64,000 nucleotides of DNA from NCBI RefSeq assembly GCF_003387075.1, contig NZ_QUMQ01000001.1:6200001-6264000 (forward strand), in the 5' to 3' direction. The position numbers and the translations under genes were made by a program. The notes beneath the pieces were generated by a model. It was not told where the DNA came from. It saw nothing but the letters and a program-made list of their open reading frames with translations, and did no database searches. The stretch comes from Asanoa ferruginea. GTDB lineage: Bacteria; Actinomycetota; Actinomycetes; Mycobacteriales; Micromonosporaceae. Position 1 is the stretch's first letter; the number at the start of each line of letters is the position of its first letter. Shown here piece by piece: positions 47,872 to 55,711 of the stretch.

Positions 47872-50800
47872 GTGCGCTCACCTTTACGTCCCTTGATCGC
47901 TGTCGTCGGCCTGCTGGCCGGCATACTCGTCGCGCCGGCCGCCGCCGCGGCCGCCGTGCCACCCCAGGAACCCGGCGTCACCCTGCGCGTCTTCGACGTG
48001 CAGGTGCCGCTCAGTGAGATCTGTGACCTGAAACCCAGCCAGACGCCCAATGTGGACAAGCTGATGCCCACCATCAACTGGACGTCGACGACCGACTTCG
48101 GCTTCAGCGACAACTTCGTCAGCCAGGTGATCGGCAACATCAACATCGCGACGGCCGGCAGCTACACGTTCCGGCTGAGCAGCGACGACGGTTCCCGGCT
48201 GACCATCGACAGCACCGTGGTGGTCGACCACGACGGCCTGCACGGCGCCAGCCCGCCCAAGGAAGGCACGATCACCCTCACCACCGGTTACCACGCGCTG
48301 CGGATCGACCACTTCGAGCGCGCCGGCGACCAGCAGATCACGCTCGACTGGCGTACCCCCGGATCATCGACCTTTGTTCTGGTTCCCAACAGCGTGCTGT
48401 CCACCGATGCCGGCGTGGTGCGGGTGACCGCGCCCGGCCGCAAGGAGTGCGAGGGCGTCACCGACGCGCCCGGTGACGGGCTGCCGCTCAACGCCGTGCA
48501 CCCCAACTACACGCTGACCAACCTGCGGCCGACCGGCTTCCAGCCGCAGGTGTCGGCAATGGACTGGCTGCCCGACGGCCGGCTCGCCATCACTACCTGG
48601 GGTGGCAGCGACACCGTCGCCGGCGAGGTCTACCTGCTGTCCAATGTGACCGGTGCGACTTCGCCTTCGCAGGTTACCTATCAACGGATCGCGACCGGCC
48701 TGCGCGAGCCGATGGGCATCAAGTATGTCGACGGCAAGCTCTATGTGTCGGAGAAGCACCGGCTGGTCGAGCTCAACGACACCAACGGCGACTGGGTCAC
48801 CGACACCTATCGCCAGGTGGCGACCTGGCCGTGGGGCGGCAACTTCCACGAGTTCGCCTTCGGCCTGCTCTACCAGGCGCCCTACTTCTACCTGAACCTG
48901 TCCATCTCGATCAACTACGGCGGCGCGACCACCAACCCGCAGCCGGCGCCCAACCGCGGATCGAGCATCCGGATCGACAAGAACACCGGCGCCGTGCACT
49001 ACGTGGCGGGCGGACTGCGTACCCCTGATGGAATCGGTTGGGGTCCGGAGGGTGGCATTTTCGTCACCGACAACCAGGGTGACTGGCTGCCGGCCTCGAA
49101 GCTGGTGCACATCAAGCAGGACCGGTTCTTCAACCTCAACATGAACCCGCCGGGCCCGTTCCAGAACCAGCCGGTCACCCAACCGGTGCTGTGGATGCCG
49201 CAGAACGAGATCGCCAACTCGCCGAGCACGCCGGTTCTCGTCCCGTCGGGGCCTTATGCCGGGCAGTTGCTGATCGGCGACGTCACCTATGGCGGCCTCC
49301 AGCGGGCCTTCCTCGAGAAGATCAACGGCGAATACCAGGGGGCGCTGTTCCGGCACACCCAGGGCCTGGAGATGGGCGTGCTGCGCACATCGATCGGCCC
49401 GGACGGCGCGATCTACGTCGGTGGCCTCGGCGCCGGCGGCAACTGGGGGCAGGAAGGCAAGCTGACCTACGGCCTGCAGAAGCTGACCCCCAACGGCGGC
49501 AACGCGTTCGACATCCTCGCGATGCGGGCGATCGCCAGCGGGTTCGAGTTGGAGTACACGCAACCGCTGTCGGCCGCGACGATCGCCTCGCTGGCGACCA
49601 AGTTCCAGGTCAAGCAGTGGCGGTATGTGCCGACGCAGAACTACGGCGGCCCCAAGGTCGACGAGCAGACGCTGTCGGTCACCTCGGCGACCGCGTCGAC
49701 CGACGGCCGCAAGGTGACCCTCAAGATCAACGGCTTGCAATCCGGGCGCGTGGTGTACGTGCGTTCGCCGCGCCCGTTCGCCGCCGCCAACGGCCAGGAG
49801 CTGTGGAGCACCGAGGCCTGGTACACGCTCAACGCGCAGATCGGGGGCCCGCAGCAGCCCGGCGGCGCGCTGGAGGCGGAGTCGGCGGTGCTGACCGGCG
49901 GCGCGTCGGTGGCCACCGACCACGTGGGTTACACGGGCGCCGGTTTCGTTGCCGGCTATGGCACGCAGGGCGCGACGACGACGTTCTCGGTGCCGGCCGC
50001 GGCGGCGGGTTCCTACGATCTCAACCTGCGCTATTCCAACGGCCCGAACGGCGGCACCGGCACGAAGACGGTGTCGCTCTACGTCAACGGCACGAAGCTC
50101 CGCCAGACGCAGTTGCCGTTCACCAACAACTGGGACACCTGGGCGGTGAAGGCCGAGGCGGTGACGCTGAACGCCGGCACCAACACGGTGGCCTACCGCT
50201 ACGACGCGGGCGACATCGGCCACGTCAACCTCGACAACATCACGGTGACCGGCGGCCCGCCCACGGCCGGAACCATCGTGGGCATCGGCGGCAAGTGCCT
50301 CGACGTGAACAACGCCGGCACGGCCGACGGCACGAAGATCCAGCTTTGGACCTGCAACGGCAGCGCGGCCCAGCAGTGGACCCGGGTCGGCGACACGTTC
50401 CGGGCGCTGGGCAAGTGCCTCGACATCGACAACGCCGGCACCGCCGACGGCACCAAGGTGCAACTCTGGAACTGCAACGGCACCGGCGCCCAGGTCTGGC
50501 AGCCCCAGGCCAACGGCTCGATCCTCAACCCGCAGTCCGGCAAGGTGCTCGACGCCCTGGGCGGCAGTTCCGCCGACGGCACCCAGATCCACATCTGGAC
50601 CTATGTCAACGCGGCCAGCCAGCGCTGGACCGTGGGTAGCGGCGGCCCGGCGCGGATCGTCCTGTTCGACGGCGCCGCAGCGTCGCTGACGGCGAACTGG
50701 CAACACACCGACGGCCGCAACCCGACCTGGACGATCACGGGCGGCGGCATGCAGGTGGCCGGTGGCGACATCCGGACGCGGCAGGCTTTTGGCGACTACA

Positions 50801-51231
50801 AGCTGCACGTCGAGTTCTGGCTGCCGCAGTATGGCCCGGAGGTCACCGGCCAGGCCCGCGCGAACAGCGGCGTCTATCAACAGGACCGCTACGAGCTACA
50901 GGTCCTGGACTCGTTCGGCGACACGTCCCTGGGCAACGACGAGGCGGCGTCGATCTACCAGAAGAAGGCGGCGGACACGAACGCCGCCACGGCGCCACAG
51001 ACGTGGCAGAGCTATGACATCACCTTCCGCGCGGCCCGCTTCAACGGCACGACAAAGACCGAAGACGCCCGCATGACGGTCGTCTGGAACGGCGTCACGG
51101 TGCACAACAACGTGGCCGTCAACGGCCCGACGGGGGCGGGAGCAGCCGAGGCCAACACCCCGGGCCCGATCCGCCTACAGGACCACGGCAACCCGATCCG
51201 CTACCGCAACATCTGGATCGAACCGGCATAG
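47872..51231 (+). CDS. Secreted multidomain protein: PA14, sugar-dehydrogenase-like propeller, CBM, ricin lectin, DUF1080
   Basis: 1119 residues from a GTG at 47872 that has GGAGGAACA directly upstream; an ATG-type frame start at 47830 lacks a ribosome site. Signal peptide VRSPLRPLIAVVGLLAGILV. Domains in order: PA14 (~40-180, TAGSYTFRLSSDDGSRLTID), a glucose/sorbosone-dehydrogenase-like beta-propeller (~205-650, MDWLPDGRLAITTWGG, GGLRTPDGIGWGPEGGIFVT), CBM6/35 (~670-805), ricin B-type lectin with three QxW-like repeats (~810-930, GKCLDVNNAGTADGTKIQLW), and a 3-keto-disaccharide hydrolase/DUF1080 domain (~935-1119). It probably binds and processes polysaccharide outside the cell. The exact reaction is not defined. 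Confidence 0.85.
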   Translation: MRSPLRPLIAVVGLLAGILVAPAAAAAAVPPQEPGVTLRVFDVQVPLSEICDLKPSQTPNVDKLMPTINWTSTTDFGFSDNFVSQVIGNINIATAGSYTFRLSSDDGSRLTIDSTVVVDHDGLHGASPPKEGTITLTTGYHALRIDHFERAGDQQITLDWRTPGSSTFVLVPNSVLSTDAGVVRVTAPGRKECEGVTDAPGDGLPLNAVHPNYTLTNLRPTGFQPQVSAMDWLPDGRLAITTWGGSDTVAGEVYLLSNVTGATSPSQVTYQRIATGLREPMGIKYVDGKLYVSEKHRLVELNDTNGDWVTDTYRQVATWPWGGNFHEFAFGLLYQAPYFYLNLSISINYGGATTNPQPAPNRGSSIRIDKNTGAVHYVAGGLRTPDGIGWGPEGGIFVTDNQGDWLPASKLVHIKQDRFFNLNMNPPGPFQNQPVTQPVLWMPQNEIANSPSTPVLVPSGPYAGQLLIGDVTYGGLQRAFLEKINGEYQGALFRHTQGLEMGVLRTSIGPDGAIYVGGLGAGGNWGQEGKLTYGLQKLTPNGGNAFDILAMRAIASGFELEYTQPLSAATIASLATKFQVKQWRYVPTQNYGGPKVDEQTLSVTSATASTDGRKVTLKINGLQSGRVVYVRSPRPFAAANGQELWSTEAWYTLNAQIGGPQQPGGALEAESAVLTGGASVATDHVGYTGAGFVAGYGTQGATTTFSVPAAAAGSYDLNLRYSNGPNGGTGTKTVSLYVNGTKLRQTQLPFTNNWDTWAVKAEAVTLNAGTNTVAYRYDAGDIGHVNLDNITVTGGPPTAGTIVGIGGKCLDVNNAGTADGTKIQLWTCNGSAAQQWTRVGDTFRALGKCLDIDNAGTADGTKVQLWNCNGTGAQVWQPQANGSILNPQSGKVLDALGGSSADGTQIHIWTYVNAASQRWTVGSGGPARIVLFDGAAASLTANWQHTDGRNPTWTITGGGMQVAGGDIRTRQAFGDYKLHVEFWLPQYGPEVTGQARANSGVYQQDRYELQVLDSFGDTSLGNDEAASIYQKKAADTNAATAPQTWQSYDITFRAARFNGTTKTEDARMTVVWNGVTVHNNVAVNGPTGAGAAEANTPGPIRLQDHGNPIRYRNIWIEPA

Positions 51232-51239
51232 CCGACCAT

Positions 51240-51273
51240 CCCGTGCGCCGAGCTAATCGGCTCGGCGCACGGG
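51240..51273. terminator. Bidirectional hairpin between convergent genes
   Basis: Perfect 14-bp stem CCCGTGCGCCGAGC/GCTCGGCGCACGGG with loop TAATCG, 9 bp after the multidomain gene and 6 bp before the stop of the convergent regulator gene. Serves both strands by symmetry. Confidence 0.8.
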
Positions 51274-51279
51274 ACGCTG

Positions 51280-52158
51280 CTAGCGCTGGTCCTGCAACTT
51301 GCCGAGGAAGCGGCGGCGATGCCGTTCGAGCAGTTCGAACACGTCTTTGACCGTCTGTTTCGCGTAGGCGTCGAAGACATGTCGATAGAACGCGGCGTCT
51401 GCCTTGCCCTCGGACGAGATCACGGTGTTGATCAGGTCAATCTCCACGCGCGACTCGTCTGCCAGCACAAAGCCGTGCAACGGCGGAATCGTCCACTCCG
51501 ACCGCGCCGGGATGACGCCGAGCGTCACGTTGTCCTGTCTGGCAACGTCGACCAGTCGTCGGATCTGCGCCGGCATGTGCTCCAGCGCGCAGATTTCGTT
51601 GCTGAGGACCGACTCCGTCATGATGAAGTGAAACCGACGGGTGGGGTCGACTAGTTGCTCCTGCCGTTTGATCCGCAAAGACACCGCCTCGGCGACGGCA
51701 GTGGCCGGGGAATCGGTCGCACTGGCCGGCATCAGGTCCTGAAACGGCGTCAAGATCGCGCGGGCGTATTCGCTCGTTTGGAGCAGGCCCGGGATCGCCA
51801 CCGGCTGGAAGATCCGCAGCGTCTGTGCATCGGCCTCGATGGCGCCGACAAGGCGCTGGCGGTGCGCGAGCGATGTGGATGATGGGCGCCAGTCGGTCAT
51901 CCGGTTGTGTGAGAGTTCGGCCTGAGCGACGAGATGATCAATTTGGTCCCCGCTCGCCCCAAGCGCCCGCGCGATTGCCGCGACGTCGTCGGGGTCGACA
52001 TGCCCCACGCCGTTTTCCAGCCTTGAGATCTTCGGCTGGCTCATCCCTACCAGTTTGGCCAACTGGCCCCCAGTGAGGTTGCGTGCTCGCCGCATGCGGG
52101 CCAGAACTGACCCGACCGTCTCATCTGGGTCGCGGGGAGCGCCAGCGGTGCTGGCCAC
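51280..52158 (-). CDS. XRE-type regulator with DUF5753 (Scr1-like)
   Basis: 292 residues from a GTG at 52158 with GGAAGGGAGC upstream. Helix-turn-helix near the N-terminus: VGSVLARMRRARNLTGGQLA then VGMSQPKISRLENG. The long C-terminal DUF5753 domain is marked by IRIFQPVAIPGLLQTSEYAR-type residues (TLRIFQPVAIPGLLQTSEYA) and FVLADESRVEIDLI. Actinomycetes carry many such regulators, usually next to a small DUF397-type gene, sometimes described as antitoxin-like. The 78-residue gene just upstream is the candidate partner. DNA binding is well supported, ligand unknown. Confidence 0.9.
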   Translation of the reverse strand: MASTAGAPRDPDETVGSVLARMRRARNLTGGQLAKLVGMSQPKISRLENGVGHVDPDDVAAIARALGASGDQIDHLVAQAELSHNRMTDWRPSSTSLAHRQRLVGAIEADAQTLRIFQPVAIPGLLQTSEYARAILTPFQDLMPASATDSPATAVAEAVSLRIKRQEQLVDPTRRFHFIMTESVLSNEICALEHMPAQIRRLVDVARQDNVTLGVIPARSEWTIPPLHGFVLADESRVEIDLINTVISSEGKADAAFYRHVFDAYAKQTVKDVFELLERHRRRFLGKLQDQR

Positions 52159-52196
52159 GTGGCGCTCCCTTCCTCGGATGGACGGGTCGGTGCCTT

Positions 52197-52433
52197 TCAA
52201 GAGACGTTGCGGGCGGCATTCGTCAGTAGTTCGACAGGGATCTCGACCAGTAGCTCGCCAGTGGGCAGGTTGACACCGGCCCGCGCGGCCGAGACGGCGT
52301 AGCCCTGGACGACCAGGGTTCCACGGTCGCTCTGATAGATCGTCGGGCAGCTGCCACCGGTGCAGCTTGCGGAGATGGTGGTGAGCCGCAGATCCGAGTT
52401 GGTCGAGTCTGCCGTGTTTGGGCGATTATCCAC
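52197..52433 (-). CDS. Small protein partner of the DUF5753 regulator
   Basis: 78 residues from a GTG at 52433. The conserved-looking core is ISASCTGGSCPTIYQSDRGT and VVQGYAVSAARAGVNLPTGE followed by EIPVELL. It resembles small actinobacterial proteins found next to XRE-DUF5753 genes, though it is not the usual DUF397 sequence. Two Cys residues six apart may pair or bind metal. It lies 38 bp upstream of the regulator on the same strand. The region between it and 52630 holds nothing I can name. Confidence 0.6.
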   Translation of the reverse strand: MDNRPNTADSTNSDLRLTTISASCTGGSCPTIYQSDRGTLVVQGYAVSAARAGVNLPTGELLVEIPVELLTNAARNVS

Positions 52434-52629
52434 GCCGGAATCTTATTCAGGCCGCGTGCATCGTCAAGGTCTGCCGCGCCCGAGATGTCGCGTGTCTGCT
52501 GGACCGCCACTATGGAGTTCGCTCCTTGCCATTACGCGATGAGGACGTTACCACTCAGCCATATGGCACCTCCAGGTCTGTTATGGGCGGTTGAATTCGC
52601 GCCTGCTGAATATCGCGCTGTGACCTTGA

Positions 52630-52905
52630 ATGTCGATCATGGATAGTGAATCCACCGACGCACGCCCCACCGATCTGGGGGTGATCATCGTGAGTCTCGC
52701 GGCTCCGTGGACATCGTTCAGTGACTACCACTATCTCTACCTGGCCCTCGCCGTGGTCGCCGTGGTCGTCGCGGTCCGGGCGGCTCGGCGAGCGCTGGCC
52801 CCGATCGGGCCGGTCGTTCGAGCCATTGCCGCAGTCGCCGGCGTCGCCTTCGCTGTCGGAGCGGCGTTCGTACTCGTGATCGCTGCTGTCGTGAGTGGAA
52901 GCTGA
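52630..52905 (+). CDS. Small two-helix membrane protein
   Basis: 91 residues from the ATG at 52630, or 88 from the ATG at 52639. Two hydrophobic helices, YLYLALAVVAVVVAVRAA and VRAIAAVAGVAFAVGAAFVL, separated by a basic loop (RRALAPIGP). No family recognised and no strong ribosome site. Followed after 11 bp by another small membrane-protein gene that has a good ribosome site, so the two form a unit. Confidence 0.55.
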   Translation: MSIMDSESTDARPTDLGVIIVSLAAPWTSFSDYHYLYLALAVVAVVVAVRAARRALAPIGPVVRAIAAVAGVAFAVGAAFVLVIAAVVSGS

Positions 52906-52916
52906 AGGGGGTCGGC

Positions 52917-53174
52917 ATGGAACACATCGCGCTCATCGCCACGGTCGGGTCGTTCGTGGGGTTCGTCGTGCTGGTCGAACTCGCCGCCGCGGTGTTGCCG
53001 TTGGTGATCATTCTGGCCTTTGTGCCGCCGCATGAGCGGGCGGCGCTCGCCGACCTTGTCGCGGCCACCGGCAACAATCGCCGGCTCCGGGCCGGGCAGG
53101 CATTGGGGCTCGCGGTCGACGCGCGCCGGGCGCAGCGGGCCACCCGTGCGCGGGACGCCCTTGCGAGTCGCTGA
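52917..53174 (+). CDS. Small membrane-anchored protein
   Basis: 85 residues, ATG at 52917 with GAAGGGGG upstream. One long N-terminal hydrophobic region (IALIATVGSFVGFVVLVELA, then AVLPLVIILAFVPP) and a basic C-terminal tail (RRLRAGQALGLAVDARRAQR). No known domain. It follows the two-helix gene by 11 bp and precedes the methyltransferase by 11 bp. Confidence 0.6.
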   Translation: MEHIALIATVGSFVGFVVLVELAAAVLPLVIILAFVPPHERAALADLVAATGNNRRLRAGQALGLAVDARRAQRATRARDALASR

Positions 53175-53185
53175 GAGTCGGGTGG

Positions 53186-54043
53186 GTGACGGACGCGAAT
53201 GCCGTTCACTCGAACGAGCGCAATCGATGGTGGTCAGCGGATATTGTTGCCGGCGTGGTGCCGGAGCGATGGTCGGAGCGAGACGCCTACGAGGCCTACA
53301 TGGGCCGCTGGAGTCGGCGGGTGGCGCCGCTGTTCCTGCGTTGGCTTGCCGCCCCCGCGGGGCAGCGGTGGCTTGATGTCGGGTGCGGCACGGGGGCGCT
53401 CAGCGGCGCCGTCCTCGATGCCGCCGCGCCCGTCGAGGTGACCGGGGTCGACAGTTCGCCGGCCTTCGTCACCGCCGCCGCCGAGCGGGTCGCCGACCCA
53501 AGGGCGCGGTTCCGGGTCGCTGACGCGTCCGCCTTGCCGCTGTCCGATGGCGAGGTCGACGTCGCGGTGAGTGGGCTCGCGCTCAACTTCGTGTCGGAGC
53601 CCGGGCGGGCCGTCCAGGAGATGGCCCGGGTGACCGCGCCGGGGGGCATCGTCGCCGCTTATGTGTGGGACTACGCCGAGGGCATGGAGATGCTGCGGTA
53701 TTTCTGGTCCGCCGCCGTGACGGTCGACCCGGCCGCGCCCGATGAGCTCGACCGGTTCGCGGCCGTCTGCCGGCCTGATCGGCTGCGGGCGTTGTGGACC
53801 GGCGCGGGACTGTCCCGAGTGACCGTCGACGCGGTCGCCACCCCCACCGCGTTCACGTCGTTCGACGACTTCTGGACGCCGTTCCTCGGTGGGCAGGGGC
53901 CGGCGCCCGGGTTCGTCGCCCGGCTCGAGGCCGCCGACCGCAACCGCCTCCGGGATCTGCTGCGGTCCCGGTTGCCGGTGGCGCCGGACGGGTCCATCCG
54001 GCTCACCGCCCGCGCCTGGACGGTCCGCGGCACCGCCACCTGA
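53186..54043 (+). CDS. Class I SAM-dependent methyltransferase
   Basis: 285 residues from a GTG at 53186; family alignments often begin nearer VPERWSERDAYEAYMGRWS, so a GTG at about 53255 may be the true start. SAM-binding motif I is WLDVGCGTGALSGAVLD, motif II the acidic VTGVDSSPAFV, then VADASALPLSDGEVDVAVSG and MARVTAPGGIVAAYVWD. This is the Methyltransf_11-type fold common in actinomycetes. Substrate unknown. The stop codon lies within the first unit of a 21-bp triplicate repeat. Confidence 0.88.
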   Translation: MTDANAVHSNERNRWWSADIVAGVVPERWSERDAYEAYMGRWSRRVAPLFLRWLAAPAGQRWLDVGCGTGALSGAVLDAAAPVEVTGVDSSPAFVTAAAERVADPRARFRVADASALPLSDGEVDVAVSGLALNFVSEPGRAVQEMARVTAPGGIVAAYVWDYAEGMEMLRYFWSAAVTVDPAAPDELDRFAAVCRPDRLRALWTGAGLSRVTVDAVATPTAFTSFDDFWTPFLGGQGPAPGFVARLEAADRNRLRDLLRSRLPVAPDGSIRLTARAWTVRGTAT

Positions 54044-54096
54044 GACCGCCCGACCGCCACCTGAGACCGCCCGACCGCCAACTGAGACCGCCCCGC
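54034..54096. repeat. Three tandem 21-bp units over the methyltransferase stop
   Basis: Unit CGCCACCTGAGACCGCCCGA plus C, repeated at 54034, 54055 and 54076; the third has two changes. The first copy contains the methyltransferase stop TGA. A 21-bp period keeps the reading frame, so each loss or gain of the first stop would add seven codons. Confidence 0.85.
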
Positions 54097-54183
54097 GCGC
54101 CGCTTCGTGGCCGGCGGCAAAATCCGGTCAAATGGTGGCACGGCATCCGACGGTGCCGGGGCACTGGACGGGGGCGGGGCACC

Positions 54184-54363
54184 ATGCAGGCGAGCGAGAT
54201 CCGTTGGGTTTATCGGCCACCGCAGCACCGCCGCTCACCCGAAGCGGGCGTCCCCGTCTTCGGCGTCAGCGCCGCCGACGAGCAGGGCCGGGTCGACGTC
54301 ATCCTCGCCGACGGCACGCGGGTCACCGCGGCACCCGGCGACCTGGTCGCCGAGCCGATGTAG
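54184..54363 (+). CDS. Small hypothetical protein
   Basis: 59 residues, ATG at 54184. Sequence: MQASEIRWVYRPPQHRRSPE followed by a beta-rich half with VPVFGVSAADEQGRVDVILA and TRVTAAPGDLV. The second half looks like a small barrel-type module (alternating hydrophobic strands around DEQG and ADGT turns). Ribosome site is weak (GGGGCGGGGC). No family recognised. It ends 5 bp before the MarR operator. Confidence 0.45.
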   Translation: MQASEIRWVYRPPQHRRSPEAGVPVFGVSAADEQGRVDVILADGTRVTAAPGDLVAEPM

Positions 54364-54367
54364 CGCG

Positions 54368-54395
54368 TAACTTGCGTTCCTAAGTTAGCAAGTTA
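54368..54395. promoter_or_regulatory. MarR-type operator
   Basis: TAACTTGC and GCAAGTTA with a 12-bp centre that itself holds TAAGTTA, in an AT-rich island 11 bp before the MarR gene start. Position and symmetry fit autoregulation by the MarR protein. Confidence 0.65.
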
Positions 54396-54405
54396 AGATA
54401 GGCCC

Positions 54406-54825
54406 GTGAAGAACCTCGGGCTCGAACTGCACACCCTGGTCTCCCGCCTCGAGCAGGCCGGCGACCGGATCATGCGGGCCGACCACGGGCTGTCCTACCG
54501 GCGGTTCATGGTCCTGGTCATGGTCGGCGAGTTGGGCGCGTCCACCCAGCGCGCGCTCGCCGACGGCCTGGGCGTCACCGAGCCCTCGGTGAGCCGGATG
54601 GTCGGCACCCTCGCCGACAGCGGCCTGCTGAGCGTGCTGCCCGATCCGGCCGGCGGCAACCGGCGGCGGATCGCCCTCACCGATGCCGGTCGGCAACTCG
54701 TCGACCGCGCCGGCACCGACCTGGTCCAGCGGCTCACCAAGTTCGTCGAGTCGACCGGCGTGCCGTTCGACGCCTATTTCGCGCACACCCAACGGTTGAA
54801 CGCCGCGCTCACCGACCCTCGCTAG
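54406..54825 (+). CDS. MarR-family regulator
   Basis: 139 residues from a GTG at 54406. Winged-helix core: LGASTQRALADGLGVTEPSV with SRMVGTLADSGLLSVLPD and the wing GGNRRRIALTDAGRQLVDRA. Dimer helices at both ends (LGLELHTLVSRLEQAGDRIM). Likely represses itself and the alpha/beta hydrolase gene 9 bp downstream through the operator at 54368, released by a small ligand. Ligand unknown. Confidence 0.88.
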   Translation: MKNLGLELHTLVSRLEQAGDRIMRADHGLSYRRFMVLVMVGELGASTQRALADGLGVTEPSVSRMVGTLADSGLLSVLPDPAGGNRRRIALTDAGRQLVDRAGTDLVQRLTKFVESTGVPFDAYFAHTQRLNAALTDPR

Positions 54826-54834
54826 GAGCCCGCC

Positions 54835-55665
54835 ATGACGACCGCGCTCGCACCCTCCACCGTCCACTCGGCCGACGGCACCCGGATCAACTACGTCACC
54901 ACCGGCGCCGGCCCCGGCCTGATCGTCGTGCCCGGCGCGCTCAACGACGCCAGCGACTACGCCGAGTTGGCCGCCGCGCTCGCCGCCCACTTCACCGTCC
55001 ACACGATCGAACGCCGCGGCCGCGGTGGCAGCGGCCCGCAGGGCGACGGCTACGGCATCGAGGCCGAGTGCGCCGACCTCGCCGCGGTTCGCGCGGCCAC
55101 CGACGCCTCCTTCGTCTTCGGTCACAGCTTCGGCGGCCTGGTCGCGCTGGAGGCGGCACGGCGCAACCCCGAGATCAAGAAGCTCGCGGTGTACGAGCCC
55201 GGCGTCAGCGTCGACGGCCTGATCCCGATGGACTGGATCCCCGCCTACCGCCGCTATCTGGAGCGCGGCCGACCGTTCGACGCGTTCGCCACCTTCGTCA
55301 TGGCCACCGGCCCGGCGGCCGCCCGCCGCAACCCGCACTGGCTCATGTCGGCCATCCTGCGCGTGGTGTTCCGCGGCGCGAAGCGCGAGAAGCTCTTCGG
55401 GCTGCTGGGCGCCAACCTGCGCGAGCACCAGGAGGTCGGCCGGCTCGACGGGAGCTACCGCAACTACGGCGAGGTGTCCGCCGAGGTGCTGCTGCTGGCC
55501 GGCGGCAAGAGCAAGCTGCCCTACGTGACCGCGGCGATCGACCGGCTCGCCGGGGTCGTGCCGTCGGCACGGGTGCACACCTTCCCCAAGCTCGACCACT
55601 TCGGCCCCGACGAGCGCGGCCCGGCCGAGGTGGCCGCGACGGTGACAGCCTTCCTGGCGAGCTGA
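54835..55665 (+). CDS. Alpha/beta hydrolase
   Basis: 276 residues, ATG at 54835 with AGGAG upstream. Nucleophile elbow GHSFGG (Ser), oxyanion segment VVPGALNDASDY, and the catalytic His in FPKLDHFGPDE. The cap domain is helical (AYRRYLERGRPFDAFATFVM). No signal peptide. It could be an esterase, lipase or C-C hydrolase; substrate is unknown. Cotranscribed with the MarR gene, so it may break down the compound that the regulator senses. Confidence 0.88.
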   Translation: MTTALAPSTVHSADGTRINYVTTGAGPGLIVVPGALNDASDYAELAAALAAHFTVHTIERRGRGGSGPQGDGYGIEAECADLAAVRAATDASFVFGHSFGGLVALEAARRNPEIKKLAVYEPGVSVDGLIPMDWIPAYRRYLERGRPFDAFATFVMATGPAAARRNPHWLMSAILRVVFRGAKREKLFGLLGANLREHQEVGRLDGSYRNYGEVSAEVLLLAGGKSKLPYVTAAIDRLAGVVPSARVHTFPKLDHFGPDERGPAEVAATVTAFLAS

Positions 55666-55711
55666 CCTAGACTCAGGATCTTCGATACCACGAACCCTGG
55701 GGAGGTCCTAC

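Noticed and set aside
48364-50880. 838-codon antisense frame inside the multidomain secreted protein gene
   Set aside because: Shadow of a well-supported gene; no recognisable motif.
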